A DNA stretch of 64,000 bases from Blastomyces gilchristii SLH14081 (GCF_000003855.2 NW_003101682.1:2264374-2328373), one strand, 5' to 3'. Positions 1 to 11,178 are shown, numbered from the stretch's first letter. Notes: generated by a model not told the origin, from the letters alone. Translations and numbers: made by a program.

Positions 1-1170
1 CTCTCTGAATAAGAATCTGTCAAGTTCTTAAGATTATACACTGTTCATTAACTATCTATCACTCTGAGACTGATAATGCATCAGAACAGATAATTCAGAT
101 TATAAAGAATTATCTTTATAAGTTCTGTAATTATTTATAAGATAATTAATATGATCTTCTTCTACACACTGAAGTCACTATCAATGACTGAGATGTCATT
201 TCAACAGATATAAGTCTGTCTTTCTCATATATGATATATATAAAGTACTGATCTCTAGAAGATTATATATTTTACACTGGATCTCTGCAGTCTGATTCAT
301 CACTGATAATATAGTAATAAAACTCTAAGATATCTGTGATTAAGCAGAAGTCTTTATAATAAGTGCTAAACAGAATTAAGAAGATTAAATCAATGTTTAT
401 CAAGACTTCACTAAGTAATATAAGATAAAAGATCTGATATAATTGAATCTTAAGAATATATAAATCATATACTCATCTTACACACTGAATTACTGTTATA
501 TAAAGTGTAAAGTGATAGAAGTTCTGAGCAGTTATAACTATTATCTTAACACATTATCAGAGATTCATAATATCTTTTATACAAACTTACTCTTCTATGC
601 TGTCACTGATCTGTTCTCTTCTCAACTGACTTTCAACTGACAGCTGTTAGAGATCATAGAAGAAGATAACAAACTTAAATAAGAGATTGAAGATATTCTT
701 GATAAGAGATCTCACAGCTGCAGCTAATAATATCTTATAAAATGAGTTAGCTATAATTGTCTGATCTGAACTCTGAGTTTTATATTATCTGAGACTGCAG
801 CTCTTGACTGATGAGAGGTATGTACAATTAAGAAAGAGAGAAGAAACTAATGTAGCAGACTGTATCTGATCAATTATATAGACTATTCTGTTACACTTCA
901 CAAATTTCTATTACTTTGATTCTCAGTTGCTGATTCTCAGCTGAAAATTTACAGAATTTCTATTCTTTCACTCTGAAGCTTCATTATGTACAAAAACCTC
1001 TATTCTTTCATTCTGAAGTTTTACTGTGTACATCATTATGTATGCATATAAATATTCACTTCAATCACTGATTCTCACACTTTCTCTTTCTTTTCTTCTC
1101 TAATATTTTTCACTTTATTATATAAGACCTATAAATACTATATCAATCTATTCAGTGTAGGCTTCTTACA
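1..1170 (+). mobile_element. Gypsy chromovirus, 3' part only (mutated)
   Basis: This stretch is colinear with the Gypsy element further right: 1 to about 538 matches 35461-36009 (integrase C-terminal part), and 531 to 850 matches 41750-42060 (chromodomain and polypurine tract). The 5.74-kb hAT element that interrupts the other copy is absent, so this copy preserves the empty target site, GTTATAAC at 531-538. A mutated chromodomain reading (EIEDILDKRSHSCS, then QYLIK) lies at about 661-810 and is broken by TGA and TAA. A polypurine tract ending GAAGAAACTAA precedes the LTR at 851. The 5' part of the element lies outside the window. Coding capacity is lost. Confidence 0.88.
851..1170 (+). repeat. 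3' LTR of the Gypsy fragment
   Basis: It begins TGTAGCAG and ends CTTCTTACA, matching the LTR pair at 30869-31233 and 42061-42938. It is about 320 bp against 365 bp in the other element, because it holds roughly one rather than two copies of an internal 55-bp repeat. It is strongly C-to-T/G-to-A mutated. Confidence 0.8.
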
Positions 1171-1175
1171 TGCAG

Positions 1176-1690
1176 AATTTTAACATCTTCTGATACTTTG
1201 AAATCATTTAGAAATATCATGACAAAAGAAAAGAGAACAAAGTTTTAAAGATAGATATATTAATCTGTCTCAGTGACTGAATAATTAATACAGTCATCTG
1301 ATAGCATTTTAGCATGGGAAATCAAGACATGTGAGTTTAAAACCTGTAGAGAATACATTAAATTCAGAACTCAAGTATCTCAGGTTTCTAATAAATACAG
1401 AGATGTATAAATCACTTCAGTAAATTACTCTATATTTCTGAGTTGAGAAGTTATTATTACATGTATTTAATTGTCAATTCTTTGTATTTTCTATGTTCTT
1501 ATTATCTTAGTATAATTTCAACATCTGTATTTTCCTCTGTATAATTAACACTTAGTCTGTATTTAACATTATATAAGAACTCATTATAAGCTTCACTTGT
1601 ATATAAGTATAATAAAAGAATAATAATAATAATAATAATAAATATATTAAATAAGTAAATAGAAAAGAATAGAAAAGAAAACTATAGAAT
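1176..1690 (-). mobile_element. LINE 3'-end scrap split by a SINE
   Basis: 1178-1267 and 1648-1690 match the 3' region of the Tad1-like LINEs, for example 17711-17850 (blocks such as CTTCTGATACTTTGAAATC and ATCATGACAAAAGAAAAGAG). The SINE at 1268-1650 sits between the halves, with ATATATTAA on both sides as a likely target-site duplication. Confidence 0.75.
1268..1650 (+). mobile_element. tRNA-derived SINE, mutated copy
   Basis: It aligns without gaps over its first 117 bp to the well preserved SINE at 43109. Almost all differences are C-to-T or G-to-A on this copy, which wrecks the A and B boxes (B box reads GAGTTTAAAACC). It ends in an (AAT)n tail at about 1616-1650. The two copies give a direct reading of the local mutation spectrum. 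Confidence 0.88.
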
Positions 1691-2280
1691 AAAATCTCTG
1701 CAGTTTATATCTTAAGCTATATACATATTTTAACACTGTATACAACTGATTATTATCTCTGTTCTCTCAGACTCACTTCAGAGATTATCATTCTCTCTAA
1801 AGAGCTGCTACTCAGCTAGCTTCTATAACTAGCTTATTTATAAATAAGATTCTTACTAAGAATAATATCAGAGCTACTTAATTCTAGCTAAGTCTTTAAT
1901 CTTTTAACTATTAATCTTAGTATTTCAGTCTATTAATTAACTATCACAGTCTTACTTATACTAATTATCTATTAAGAGTATTTAAATCTTATCTTATCTA
2001 AATTCTTACTAGACTCAAAGTGTTCTAATCAGATAGTTTTTAAATTTCAATTCTTTAAAAGTGAGTATTTAGAGTGAGAAAGATAAAATCTGATTAGTTA
2101 AGCTTAATAATAATTTACTATTCTATAGATATTCTAGATCTTAATTACTCTGATACTGATTTAACTTAAAGTATCTGAGAGACAGTTAATTCTAAGATTA
2201 GTAAGAATTAATACTCAGAAATTCTCAGAATAAATATCTTAAACTTAATAATAATTTACTATAGTGTATCTGAGAGCTTC
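1691..2280. other. AT-rich relic, unassigned
   Basis: No reading frame or family could be recognised. Two similar blocks with the core TTAATAATAATTTACTAT occur at about 2103 and 2245, so this is probably mutated repeat DNA. It may be the body of the SINE whose head lies at 2290-2432. Confidence 0.4.
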
Positions 2281-2289
2281 TGATACTGT

Positions 2290-2432
2290 TTTATAATTTA
2301 ACAGTGAAAGCTGTGATTAAGATAACTCTTACAGAGTTTGAACCTACTCTCTCTTAACATTCATTTCTCAGAGAAAAGACTGTCAATTGAGGCTTCATGA
2401 TAGCGTAGTTAACCACTACGCCACCGGGCCTG
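2290..2432 (-). mobile_element. tRNA-like SINE head (second family)
   Basis: Read on the minus strand from 2432, it gives CCCGGTGGCGTAGTGGTTAA, a good Pol III A-box region. About 75 bp on comes AGGTTCAAACTC, a mutated B box. The outer 40 bp keep CG and CC dinucleotides while the interior is AT-rich, the same edge-sparing seen in other elements here. A cloverleaf cannot be closed, so it is not called as a functional tRNA. Confidence 0.45.
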
Positions 2433-2433
2433 A

Positions 2434-2632
2434 GAGAAAAGATAATCGCAACTGAGAATTAAATCATATAACAGTTTTTAAGAGAAAAATTAACAAAAAA
2501 TAAATGGATTTTTTGAAGAGCAATTGATTAAAACTATTTAATTTTATTTAGTATTATTTAATTCTTCTTATATAATAAGTGTGCAACTCAAATCAGTTAA
2601 TAAAAAGTGTAAAAAAGAATTAAGATTGGTGC
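2434..2632 (-). mobile_element. LINE 5'-UTR scrap
   Basis: It matches the 5' leader of LINE copy B at about 24255-24450 and copy D at about 47370-47560. The shared landmark is AAGTGTGCAACTCAAATCAG, present in all three. Confidence 0.7.
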
Positions 2633-2670
2633 ATAGAGCTAGTCTCTTCATTTTCCAATTGTATTAGCAA

Positions 2671-2830
2671 TTGGCCCGGGGGTTGTGGTCTGTAGGGGGG
2701 GGCCGGGGAAATCACCCCCGCGGGGGGGGAAGAGGGGGTGGGGGGGGTGTTGGGGGGGTAGGGGGGGGGAAGGGGGGGAAGGGGGGAAGGGGGGGTTAGA
2801 GGGGGGGAGGGGGTAGAAAAGGAGGGGCCT
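2671..2830. repeat. G-rich low-complexity tract beside gap
   Basis: Long G runs (7-9 G) alternate with A or T, following CCCGGGGGTTGTGG. It abuts the run of Ns. It could be a G-quadruplex-forming sequence or low-quality assembly at a contig end. The proline-rich frame on the other strand is an artefact of the G runs. Confidence 0.7.
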
Positions 2831-2853
2831 GCGCAAGCACAAAGCGAGCGTAA

Positions 2854-3082
2854 NNNNNNNNNNNNNNNNNNNNNNNNNNNNNNNNNNNNNNNNNNNNNNN
2901 NNNNNNNNNNNNNNNNNNNNNNNNNNNNNNNNNNNNNNNNNNNNNNNNNNNNNNNNNNNNNNNNNNNNNNNNNNNNNNNNNNNNNNNNNNNNNNNNNNNN
3001 NNNNNNNNNNNNNNNNNNNNNNNNNNNNNNNNNNNNNNNNNNNNNNNNNNNNNNNNNNNNNNNNNNNNNNNNNNNNNNNNNN
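2854..3082. other. assembly gap (229 N)
   Basis: An uninterrupted run of Ns. The AT-rich repeat block lies on its left and the GC-balanced gene island on its right, so the join between the two compartments is not directly sequenced. Confidence 0.99.
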
Positions 3083-4371
3083 CCACTGTCGTGCTTCTCA
3101 GAAGAATTTTGACAGCTGCAGAGTTTGATAGATAACTACATAGATTCTCTTCTTCTCAGATAAAACACTAGGTTGATTTTTCTTTTCTTTTTCTTAACTG
3201 TTAGTTAGTAGTTGGAATTTTCCCCAAATAGAATATAATGACATGGCTCATTCTGCAAGAAAGCAGTTTTATTGCTAGTCTTTTAACTAATGAGCAGACT
3301 GATGATGTGATGATGGCGAGATATTGCTGAGATAAAGCAGCAGACACGCGCGAACCTCAGCCTAGTTTTACTCGTATGAACATAACTAATCTGTAAACTA
3401 CCTTGATAATTGCCTTGAACAGTTATGCCATCATAACCCTCGTATGACTGACGGGTTTGCTGCAGCCACTCTGACTTTCTGCATGGATATATCCCCGGAC
3501 ACCCCCAAAGCCCGCGTCTATTCAGCCTCTACCATCCCTGCAAAATCCTCAACCCCCCCTCCCCCTCCCCCTCCCCCCTCCGTCTCCCTCCCCAGGTACG
3601 GAACAGCCGGAGCAGGGAAGAGTTTTCTTATTGATCATATTTTGTTTAATTCTCCTGTTTCTTGGTTGTTTTTTCGGTTTTGCATTCGCCTCGCCTTCTT
3701 TCATCGTGCCGTGTTGCCGTTCGTTGCCTTTGCATACGCACGAAAGCCCTGTCCCAGATTAACGAAAAAGCAAAATATTGATATTATTACCCGCGCGTGT
3801 TTGGTTGGTTACTTATGAGATTATAGAAGCTTTGAGCAGAACACAATACGAGATATCATTTCTTTTTCCTTTTCTTTTTCTAATTAAGCAACTGATGATC
3901 TACCCCCAAGCAATTTAAATGATGAATCATGGAAGAATCGAAGAAACAGAAACTGGGAAAAGCATTTGTTTTCTTTTGCTTTTTCTTATTGATTTTTTTT
4001 TTCATATATTATCTTTTCTATATATGTACAACGATTTGAAAAAATGAATAACTAAACAAATGATGATCATGTTTCATGAAACTTGCATAGTAAGCTAGCT
4101 ATTCAGACACAACATTACCTTGATACTTCATATATTATCCAGTACAAGTATAAGGTGTAGAGAAACATCATGGGGTAGCTCAACAGCTGAAATAAAAGCC
4201 GGGTTTTTTTAAGTTTTGTGCTGGACATCTTCTCTAATAATATGCGCGGCTACTATTTATTTTATTGCTGCTTAAGTTTTGGCTGGGGCTGTTTCCCCTC
4301 TTTTGTCCAAGTGAGTGAGAAGAACTTGTGTTCATATAATAATAAGCTGTGGATGATTTTCCGCTATCAGC

Positions 4372-4376
4372 CCAAT
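4372..4376 (+). promoter_or_regulatory. CCAAT box (distal)
   Basis: The sequence is CCCAATCAGCC. CCAATCA is the preferred core of the fungal CCAAT-binding (HAP-like) complex. It lies about 2.1 kb upstream of the SKN7 start, so its relevance to that gene is uncertain. Confidence 0.3.
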
Positions 4377-5987
4377 CAGCCATCTGGAGCTGATGGTGGA
4401 TCAAAAAGAGCAGCAGGAAGAAACTTATCTATCAGACAGACAGAGTGGCTGATAGAGCAACCTACATGTACATGTACTGTACATGCACATGTATGTATGT
4501 ACAAAACAAACTTAATACAGTTTAAACTGGGCGGCCAGGTGTGTATATAGACTTCACCCTAGTATCTTTGGCAGGGCAGTTGAACATAATCTGAGAAATT
4601 GAGCATGAACAGTTGTTACAGCTAAGAAAGAGATAAAAAGGGAAAAGATAGAATCAGTCACATCTTGCTGGGCTATTCCATTACTCTTACCCTCACTATG
4701 ATAAATAATATTGTATTCTGTACCTGAGTCAAAAAATCTCACAGTGGGGATAAAAGATGAAATGGTACTTGGGTGTGGCTGAACAGAGGCAAAAATTTAA
4801 GAAGGTGAGGGCGTTTTGAGAAAGCAGCTTCTAATAATAATCCGAAACCGTCTTCTGGAGGAGGGAAAGAGAAAGCAAGATCTTGCTTGTATCATTTATG
4901 TTCGGTATTTTGATTGATTCTTTCCATTCGTGATTTCATATTTCATCAGTTCCTATTAACAGGATTCAAGCGCTTGAAACAACAATAATAGTAATTAATA
5001 ATTCTCCTTCATTCTCCTCTTCCTCATTCTTCCTGTCGGTTTTATTCTTTGGCTCTTATTATTTCTCTCTCCCTTAAGTTATTCTTCTTCTTCTTGCTAT
5101 TGCATTAGCTGACTAGTCAGACTAGTCCCAGTGCTAGTTTGCGTTCTCCATAATTCCGTTCGCCCCATCCCCATCCCCATCCATGCCCACCACACACAGT
5201 CGCTCTGGTCCAAGTGAAGTGGTCTGTCTGTCTGTCTGTGTGTCTGTCTGGTCTGACTGCCAGGCTGTTTCTGGCCCCTCGCCGGCTGCTCTCCACTGTT
5301 TCTGCAATCCCCCGTCTATCCCCACCACTTTTTTCACCTCTTTTACCACCTTAAAACAAGTGATAATAATAATAATACATAAAAATAATAATCCCATCCC
5401 AGCCAGTGAAGAGCTCTGAAGCAGCCTGTTGCTGCTCACCCTCGTCCCGTACCATCGGCTCCCCATCTCTCTCTCTGTGTCTGTGTTCCTCCTCTACAGC
5501 CATCCTTGAGCCTTTCTACCTTCAGCCTTTCTACCTTCCCTTCCCCTCGTTCCTGTATTGCTCCCCAATGCCCGCCACCGCGATCAGCCGCCTTTTCTCT
5601 CCTGTTTCTCGCCGTTGCACCACTACCATCACCGCCACCGCTGCAACAGCCATTATCAATCCCATTCCCGTGCATAGTTCTATCCCATTACTGCAGTCAA
5701 CACAGCACCAGACCCAGAATCCCCTCCCTTCACTCCCTTCGCTCCCGCTTCTCCTCGAGATCGTCAGTTACCCGGCAAGGCTCCGAAACCCTCCAGCAAC
5801 AGCAGTAGCAGTTTATCGATAGACAGTTATCAATCCATCAATCCACCTCCGCCCATCTCCCCGCTCTCTCTCTCTTTCTCGCATCCAGCTTGCCAGATCG
5901 CCACCACCCTCTGACGCTGATGGGGCTCTGGGTTCCGCGAGTCCTGGTCGCTGTCGGAAAATACACGCTGCCTTCTCTAGTAACTCT

Positions 5988-5992
5988 CCAAT
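5988..5992 (+). promoter_or_regulatory. CCAAT box (proximal)
   Basis: The sequence is CTCCAATCAGCG, about 490 bp upstream of the SKN7 start codon and just before the CT-rich tract. That is a plausible position for a HAP-complex site in a fungal promoter. Confidence 0.4.
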
Positions 5993-6307
5993 CAGCGTGT
6001 CCCGACTCACGGTTAAACCGCCGCTTCTTAGCTATTATTTAACAAAAATTCAACCCCGAGCAAAACACCGAGTTTAGCCAAAAAAAAATAAAGAATAATA
6101 ATAATAATAATAAAAATCCACCCCCAAAAAAGCAAACCAAGCCAACCCTCTCTTTCACTTCCTCTCTCATCTTTCACACACTTTTGTCGCTCAACTTCTG
6201 ACCATCCTCACCACTTTACCTCTCCTCTCTTTCTCACCCTCGCCCTCCCACCTTTTCCTTACCTTCGTTTCGGACAATTTAATTCCTTGAGCTCTCTGGT
6301 GTTATCG

Positions 6308-6340
<33 letters not shown>

Positions 6341-6482
6341 ATTTTTGATTTTCCTAGATCTTCTATTTTTGATTTTTGCTATATTTTGTTTTCTTTTGTG
6401 CCGCCGACCTTATCGCCTCGAAGGTCCAGAACCTCTCCATTTTCAGCCGCCCCTCTCCTTATCCCTCCGCATCATAGTAAAC

Positions 6483-8980
6483 ATGGCCCTCGAGAGCAGC
6501 ACCCCAACAGCTCCGGCTGCCCCTGCTGGCAATTCCAGCGATTTTGTAAGACTGTCCCCCGTTTCCACTTGCTCTTTTACAAAGAATTGTCTATTGTTTC
6601 GAAACAATGCATCGCTAACTCTTGTTCCTTTTTCGCCCGCTCCAGGTTCGAAAACTCTACAAGTAATAAATACCCTCCCCCCTTCCCTTCCCCTCCATAA
6701 CTTGACATCTTCCTCCTACGGATCTGGTCGATAGAAATTATGTCGCATAATAGGTGTACGAGTGGCGGGTGCTGTCCAGTATAGTTTCTGACAAATGTGC
6801 ATGTTGATAGAATGCTCGAAGATCCGTCATACTCACAAATTGTGCGCTGGGGCGATGACAATGACAGCTTTGTCGTATTAGAGGTAAGGCGGGCGTCTAC
6901 ATACACATTTTGCTTTGGTGTCGACGGGTAGCATGAAGCCGATATGGATGGACGACTGGTGATTAACGACTGTCATACTTCCAGTGCGAGAAATTCACCA
7001 AGTCAATCCTTCCAAAACACTTCAAACACAGCAACTTTGCCAGTTTCGTCCGACAGCTCAACAAGTACGACTTCCACAAAGTTCGCCAGAATAATGAAGA
7101 ATCTGGCCAATCACCCTACGGGCCCAATGTAAGCCTTTCCCTTCCGAGCACGAAAGCTATCTCGTTCCCTCCCACACATCCGCAATGCAATCCCATACTT
7201 AACAATTTGTGTTTTCTTCTTTTTTCTAGGCTTGGGAGTTCAAGCACCCGGAATTCAAAGCCAATAACAAGGAATCGCTGGATAATATTAGAAGGAAAGC
7301 ACCAGCACCACGAAAACCAGCCCAGTCGAACGATGATTCATTCCATACCCAACAGTTTGACATGCTTAATCAGCAGCTTGTGGCTCAGGCACAACAGTTT
7401 CAACAATTAAGCGATCGTTTTTCACAATTGGCTTTGGAAAATCAAATGATGCAAACCGAAGTTCGAAGAGTGCAGAAAACGATGTTAAGCCACGAGCAGG
7501 TTCTCCACTACATGATGAATTACCTACATGGTGTTGATGCACGGCATAGACGAGAAAACAGAACGCAAGTGTCATTCCAGGGTACGAGCGGGCCAGACCT
7601 GAGCCCTTCCCAAGTTGCCCCGGTTGAAGACGACGCCGCCTCCCCCCTGCAGCAAGCCACCAAGATTCTGAGCGAGCTGAGCAACGAAATCCAAATGAAC
7701 TTGGGTAGTCTGGAGTCTATGACTGACATGCAAGCAACCCGGCTTCCAGGGGCTGCCCCTACGCCTCCTCTAGATCAGATCCAGCGGAATGGAACGCTAA
7801 GACATCCAACCTCGGCTGGCTCAAGCACGACACTGGGATATTCTAAACTCAATGGCGAACTGGAGCAGATGGTTTATCCTGTCGGTGCGCCCAATGGTAT
7901 CGAGCCACTATATAGCGAACATGTCAACAACATTCCGTATTCCTTCCCTCCCAAAGAGCTCGATCCTAACGACCCACGGCGGCAATACGTGGATGGACGC
8001 AAAAAAAGCATGTACGTCAACCCAGGTTGGGTACAGCCTCCCCGCATTCTCCTAGTTGAGGACGACCAGACGTGTCGACAAGTTGGGGGGAAATTTTTGC
8101 TCTCGTTTTGTTGCACTGTTGATTACGCGGTATGTAAACCCCCTTTTCAACAGAGTGCTTATTCTTTTTATCCATTCTCAGATCCCTGACATACTTATAG
8201 CTCGACGGCCTTGAAGCCGTTAATAAAATACAAGAAGGTTCTAAGTACGATATCATATTGATGGATATCATCATGCCGAATCTTGACGGGGTTTCCGCCT
8301 GCAGTGTAATCAGGAGGGTTGACACTACACCAATAATCGCCATGACATCGAATATCCGCAGTAGTGACATTGAGCTTTATTTCCAACACGGTATGTGTGA
8401 ACTATTCCATCCCCTTGAATGACCATCATAACTAAAACCTCCGTAAGGCATGAACGACGTTCTTCCAAAACCATTTACACGGCAGAGCCTCCTCACCGTA
8501 CTCGAAAGACACTTAAATCACCTAAAAACAATACCAAGCGCAATAGAAGCGCCCCAATCAGCCATCGTCGCGCCCATGGCCCAAACCTCCGCAGGGCAGT
8601 CTGTCAAGGACGAAAATTCCCCAGGACCGTCACCAGCCGCGTCGATGAATAACTGGCAGTCCCCCGGTCAATTCCAGGGCATGTCACCCATCACCCCCAA
8701 TGTCCCCGGTCAATACATGCAGCAGCAAACCCCAACCACAGCAGCAGCGGCAGCAGCATATGGACTCGACCAGAATGGAGTTCAATACCCACATCCACAA
8801 CCCCAAATCGCCACGATGAACCCTACAGCAGCCACGGCGGCAGCTCGCGTCCAACACCGTCGGCAGATGTCGGACATCGGTGGTGCAGCTGATGGAAATT
8901 CATTTTCTAAACGACAAAAGATGTTTACGCATACCTCCCAAGCAGTTGTTAATCCGATGCAGACGAATCGCATACCCTAA
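6483..8980 (+). CDS. SKN7: SKN7-type HSF-domain response-regulator transcription factor
   Basis: Seven exons (6483-6545, 6646-6662, 6811-6883, 6985-7128, 7230-8129, 8201-8390, 8448-8980) join in frame to 639 codons plus TAA. Every intron is GT-AG, 57-148 bp, with usable branch sites such as GCTAAC in intron 1. The start has a good context, AAACATGG. Residues about 20-125 form a heat-shock-factor-type DNA-binding domain, with SNFASFVRQLNKYDFHKV as recognition helix. A glutamine-rich coiled coil follows at about 140-195. Residues 370-490 are a receiver domain: acidic pair E376/D377/D378, phosphoacceptor D421 in LMDIIMPNLDG, T448 and K470 (LPKPF). The tail is rich in Q, A and P. In yeast and other fungi Skn7 is a nuclear target of the Sln1-Ypd1 phosphorelay and acts in oxidative and osmotic stress; that role is inferred here from the family. 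It is the only clearly intact host gene in the window. Confidence 0.96.
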
Positions 8981-10650
8981 AGATCGCGTGTTTTACTTTT
9001 CACTTTTTTTAACCTCCGTCATCGGTCATATCATACCGCTGTCGAATTCATGTCGATTTTTATTAATAATGTCCCAGTGTGCATCTCCTTGAATCACGGT
9101 TGCTCTGTTCATCCTCGTCCTCTACTCTTTCTTACCTACATATATATATATATCACACAATTAGTTTTTGTTTCCTCTCACCTGATAAAAAGATGCTACG
9201 AGAGAAAACTAGTTGCCTTTTGTGTTGTTTCCTTCCTCCCGGGTATATATATCGGAGGGGAACGTGTGATTAATTGGGATTAAGTAATCTTTGTTTTCTT
9301 TTTTCCTTGTTCTGGCTGAAAGCTGGTGTGACCAGCCCATCTACCATGGCCATGTTGGTATGAGTGCTTTTCTTATTTTTATTTCTTATTCTTTTGTCTC
9401 TTTCCTATCCTCTTCTTGCTGGCACGCCAAATCGTCCTGCCGTCGATGAGAAACGCTTTCTTCTTCTCTCTCTTCCTTCACTCACCCCGCCGGACGAACG
9501 AAACTGTTCCGTCCCTTCTATATATTGCTGTTTTCCACGCTTACAAACTCACCACACTCCTCTCGATTCCTATAAATACTTCCACTCGCACGACTTGAGC
9601 AGCTATCTCTTTCCTCTCTGTCTCTCCTCTTTTCACTATCCACGGGCAAACCAAGCAGACATTTTTCTTATTGGCGTTTTATGGGTGGATGAATCTGGGT
9701 GGCTTTTTGTTCTTATTTATGTTCCTTTTTTCTCTTTCTCTTTCTCATTTGTGCCATTTTGGAAAAAATCATATTTTTGTTGATACTTATTACTATTATT
9801 ATCATCTCATTGCTTTTATTTTCATCATAAATCAGAAATGTATATACTTATGAGGCGGAAATCTTGTTTCATTTTTCACAAGCAACCACAACCACTAACT
9901 TCCCAAAATCATCATCATCCACACCTATCTATCTATCTATCTACCCTCCCTCCTTCCCCCACCCTTAAACACACATCCAGGTTCGCTTCTTTGTTTATGA
10001 TTATATGAGTATATATCAAATTGGATTCTTTGATGTGGCTACATGCATGTGGATGGGGTGGATTTTCCCTCAACGAACCTACCATGAGGGCTGTTGCTTT
10101 TTTCCGCTGTTCTAGGAAAGCAGGTTGGGCTCGGGGTGGTGGGATATCGGGAGTTGCCCGACGAGGACGGCCGGGTTATAGCGAGAAGACAGAGACGAAA
10201 GACGGGGAGAAAAAGCAGGAGAAAAAAAGAAAGATGAAGGGAAGAAGAGAATCTACGATAGAATTTGCATGACGATCTCAAACCTGCTCCACTGCCAATT
10301 CCTGCATGTCACACGTTTTCCTCCGCCATTGCCTTTATCTTGCCTCCTTTCCGTGCTCTTATTTTTTATTTTTTATTTTTTTCGCTTCTTATTCCCCTTG
10401 GATTCAATGAGTGAATCCCCTTCCTAGTTCCTACTTTTCCCATTCCTCTTCTTGGTCTCTTTAAATTCAATGATTTTCTTTTCTTGTGACTTCTTTTCCT
10501 TAGCGGCAAGGTCTCTCTACCTTTTGTTTTAAAAACCAAAACTTTAATACATACAATGAGATGACATGAGAATGAAATGAGGACTGAATTTGGCATCAAA
10601 TCTGAACGGCCTTTAGTGAAAGTGGACAAATTTGAGTGACTTATTTTCAA
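8981..10650. other. 3' region of SKN7 and intergenic DNA
   Basis: This is T-rich DNA with microsatellites, for example (CTAT)n at about 9926-9945 and short TA runs near 9140. I see no protein family. The frames open here are low-complexity phenylalanine/leucine/serine readings. The SKN7 transcript end must fall in the first part; no clear polyadenylation signal could be fixed. Confidence 0.5.
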
Positions 10651-10762
10651 CTATATTAGGAAAGAATTTTTTAATTAATTTTGTTAAGAAATTAAATACG
10701 GTGGGGATAAAAGATTAACTTGATATAAGTTTACTTGGCACAATGATTTAGTAATATGTAAG

Positions 10763-10835
10763 TGTAGGCTACTGGGGCAAAAGAGCTCGATCACCATGCT
10801 GGTAGAAGGGCCGATCAACCGCGGGACCCCCAACA
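10763..10835 (-). repeat. TRIM LTR (left copy)
   Basis: A 73-bp copy, identical to the right one except that it lacks 9 bp. That absence removes one arm of a short palindrome (CCAG...CTGG). Confidence 0.85.
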
Positions 10836-11091
10836 CCCCCCTCAGACCAGCTATCACAGAGTACAGTACTTCCTCTCAGTGGCTCTCTTCAGTGGTCTCC
10901 CCACAATGGCTCCTTTTAATAGTGGACTCAGTCAGTCCTAGGGCTCACGGGACTTCTAGGGCACACTCCTGGGATGTCTCTTGACACTGTTAAAATGTCC
11001 AGGGTATTTGTTAGGAATTTTTAAGTCCATTCTGGGATCAAACCCATGCATATTGATCACAGTGGGGCTCACGCTTAACAGTCTCATAACC

Positions 11092-11173
11092 TGTAGGCTA
11101 CTGGGGCAAAAGAGCTCGATCACCACCAGCGCACTGCTGGTAGAAGGGCCGATCAACCGCGGGACCCCCAACA
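11092..11173 (-). repeat. TRIM LTR (right copy)
   Basis: An 82-bp copy that keeps the CCAGCGCACTGCTGG palindrome. On the minus strand it is the 5' LTR, next to the primer-binding site. Confidence 0.85.
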
Positions 11174-11178
11174 GTAAG

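Larger units (their letters stand above)
3083..6482. promoter_or_regulatory. upstream region and leader of SKN7
   Basis: This 3.4-kb stretch has balanced base composition and keeps CG and CC dinucleotides. I see no convincing protein gene: the open frames fall in C-rich or CT-rich low-complexity DNA. Two CCAAT boxes in the favoured CCAATCAGC context lie at 4372 and 5988. Long pyrimidine-rich tracts at about 5400-5900 and 6140-6290 and a T run at about 6311-6339 resemble fungal core promoters. No ATG is seen between about 6250 and the SKN7 start. Microsatellites include (CTGT)n near 5221-5254 and a TACATG-rich tract at 4464-4502. Confidence 0.5.
10763..11173 (-). mobile_element. TRIM: intact miniature LTR element
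   Basis: Two direct repeats (10763-10835 and 11092-11173) start TGTAGGCTAC and end CCCCCAACA. GTAAG flanks the pair on both sides (10758-10762 and 11174-11178), a perfect 5-bp target-site duplication. On the minus strand the LTR runs TGTTGGGGG to GCCTACA. The base after the first LTR begins a primer-binding site, GGTTATGAGAC (11091-11081). The base before the second LTR ends a polypurine tract, GAGGGGGG (10843-10836). The 256-bp interior has no coding capacity. The layout is that of terminal-repeat retrotransposons in miniature, mobilised in trans. The LTRs differ mainly by 9 bp (CCAGCGCAC, present only in the right copy). It is essentially unmutated, unlike the long elements. Confidence 0.88.

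Noticed and set aside
2648..2842. Proline-rich open frame, minus strand
   Set aside because: It exists only because poly-G reads as poly-Pro; there is no other coding sign.
3444..3818. 124-codon frame with a poly-Pro stretch
   Set aside because: It lies in C-rich low-complexity DNA with no domain, no homology I recognise and no gene context.
5134..6010. Several overlapping frames on both strands upstream of SKN7
   Set aside because: These are CT-rich and microsatellite DNA read in all frames; better explained as promoter and leader.
10021..10650. Frames of 80-94 codons downstream of SKN7
   Set aside because: Composition-driven Arg/Lys-rich or Ser/Phe-rich readings with no domain.
11030..11110. 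tRNA-derived SINE head on the minus strand (B-box-like GGTTTGATCCC)
   Set aside because: First read as a SINE, but paired LTRs, the GTAAG duplication, primer site and polypurine tract show a TRIM; the box-like sequence is inside it.
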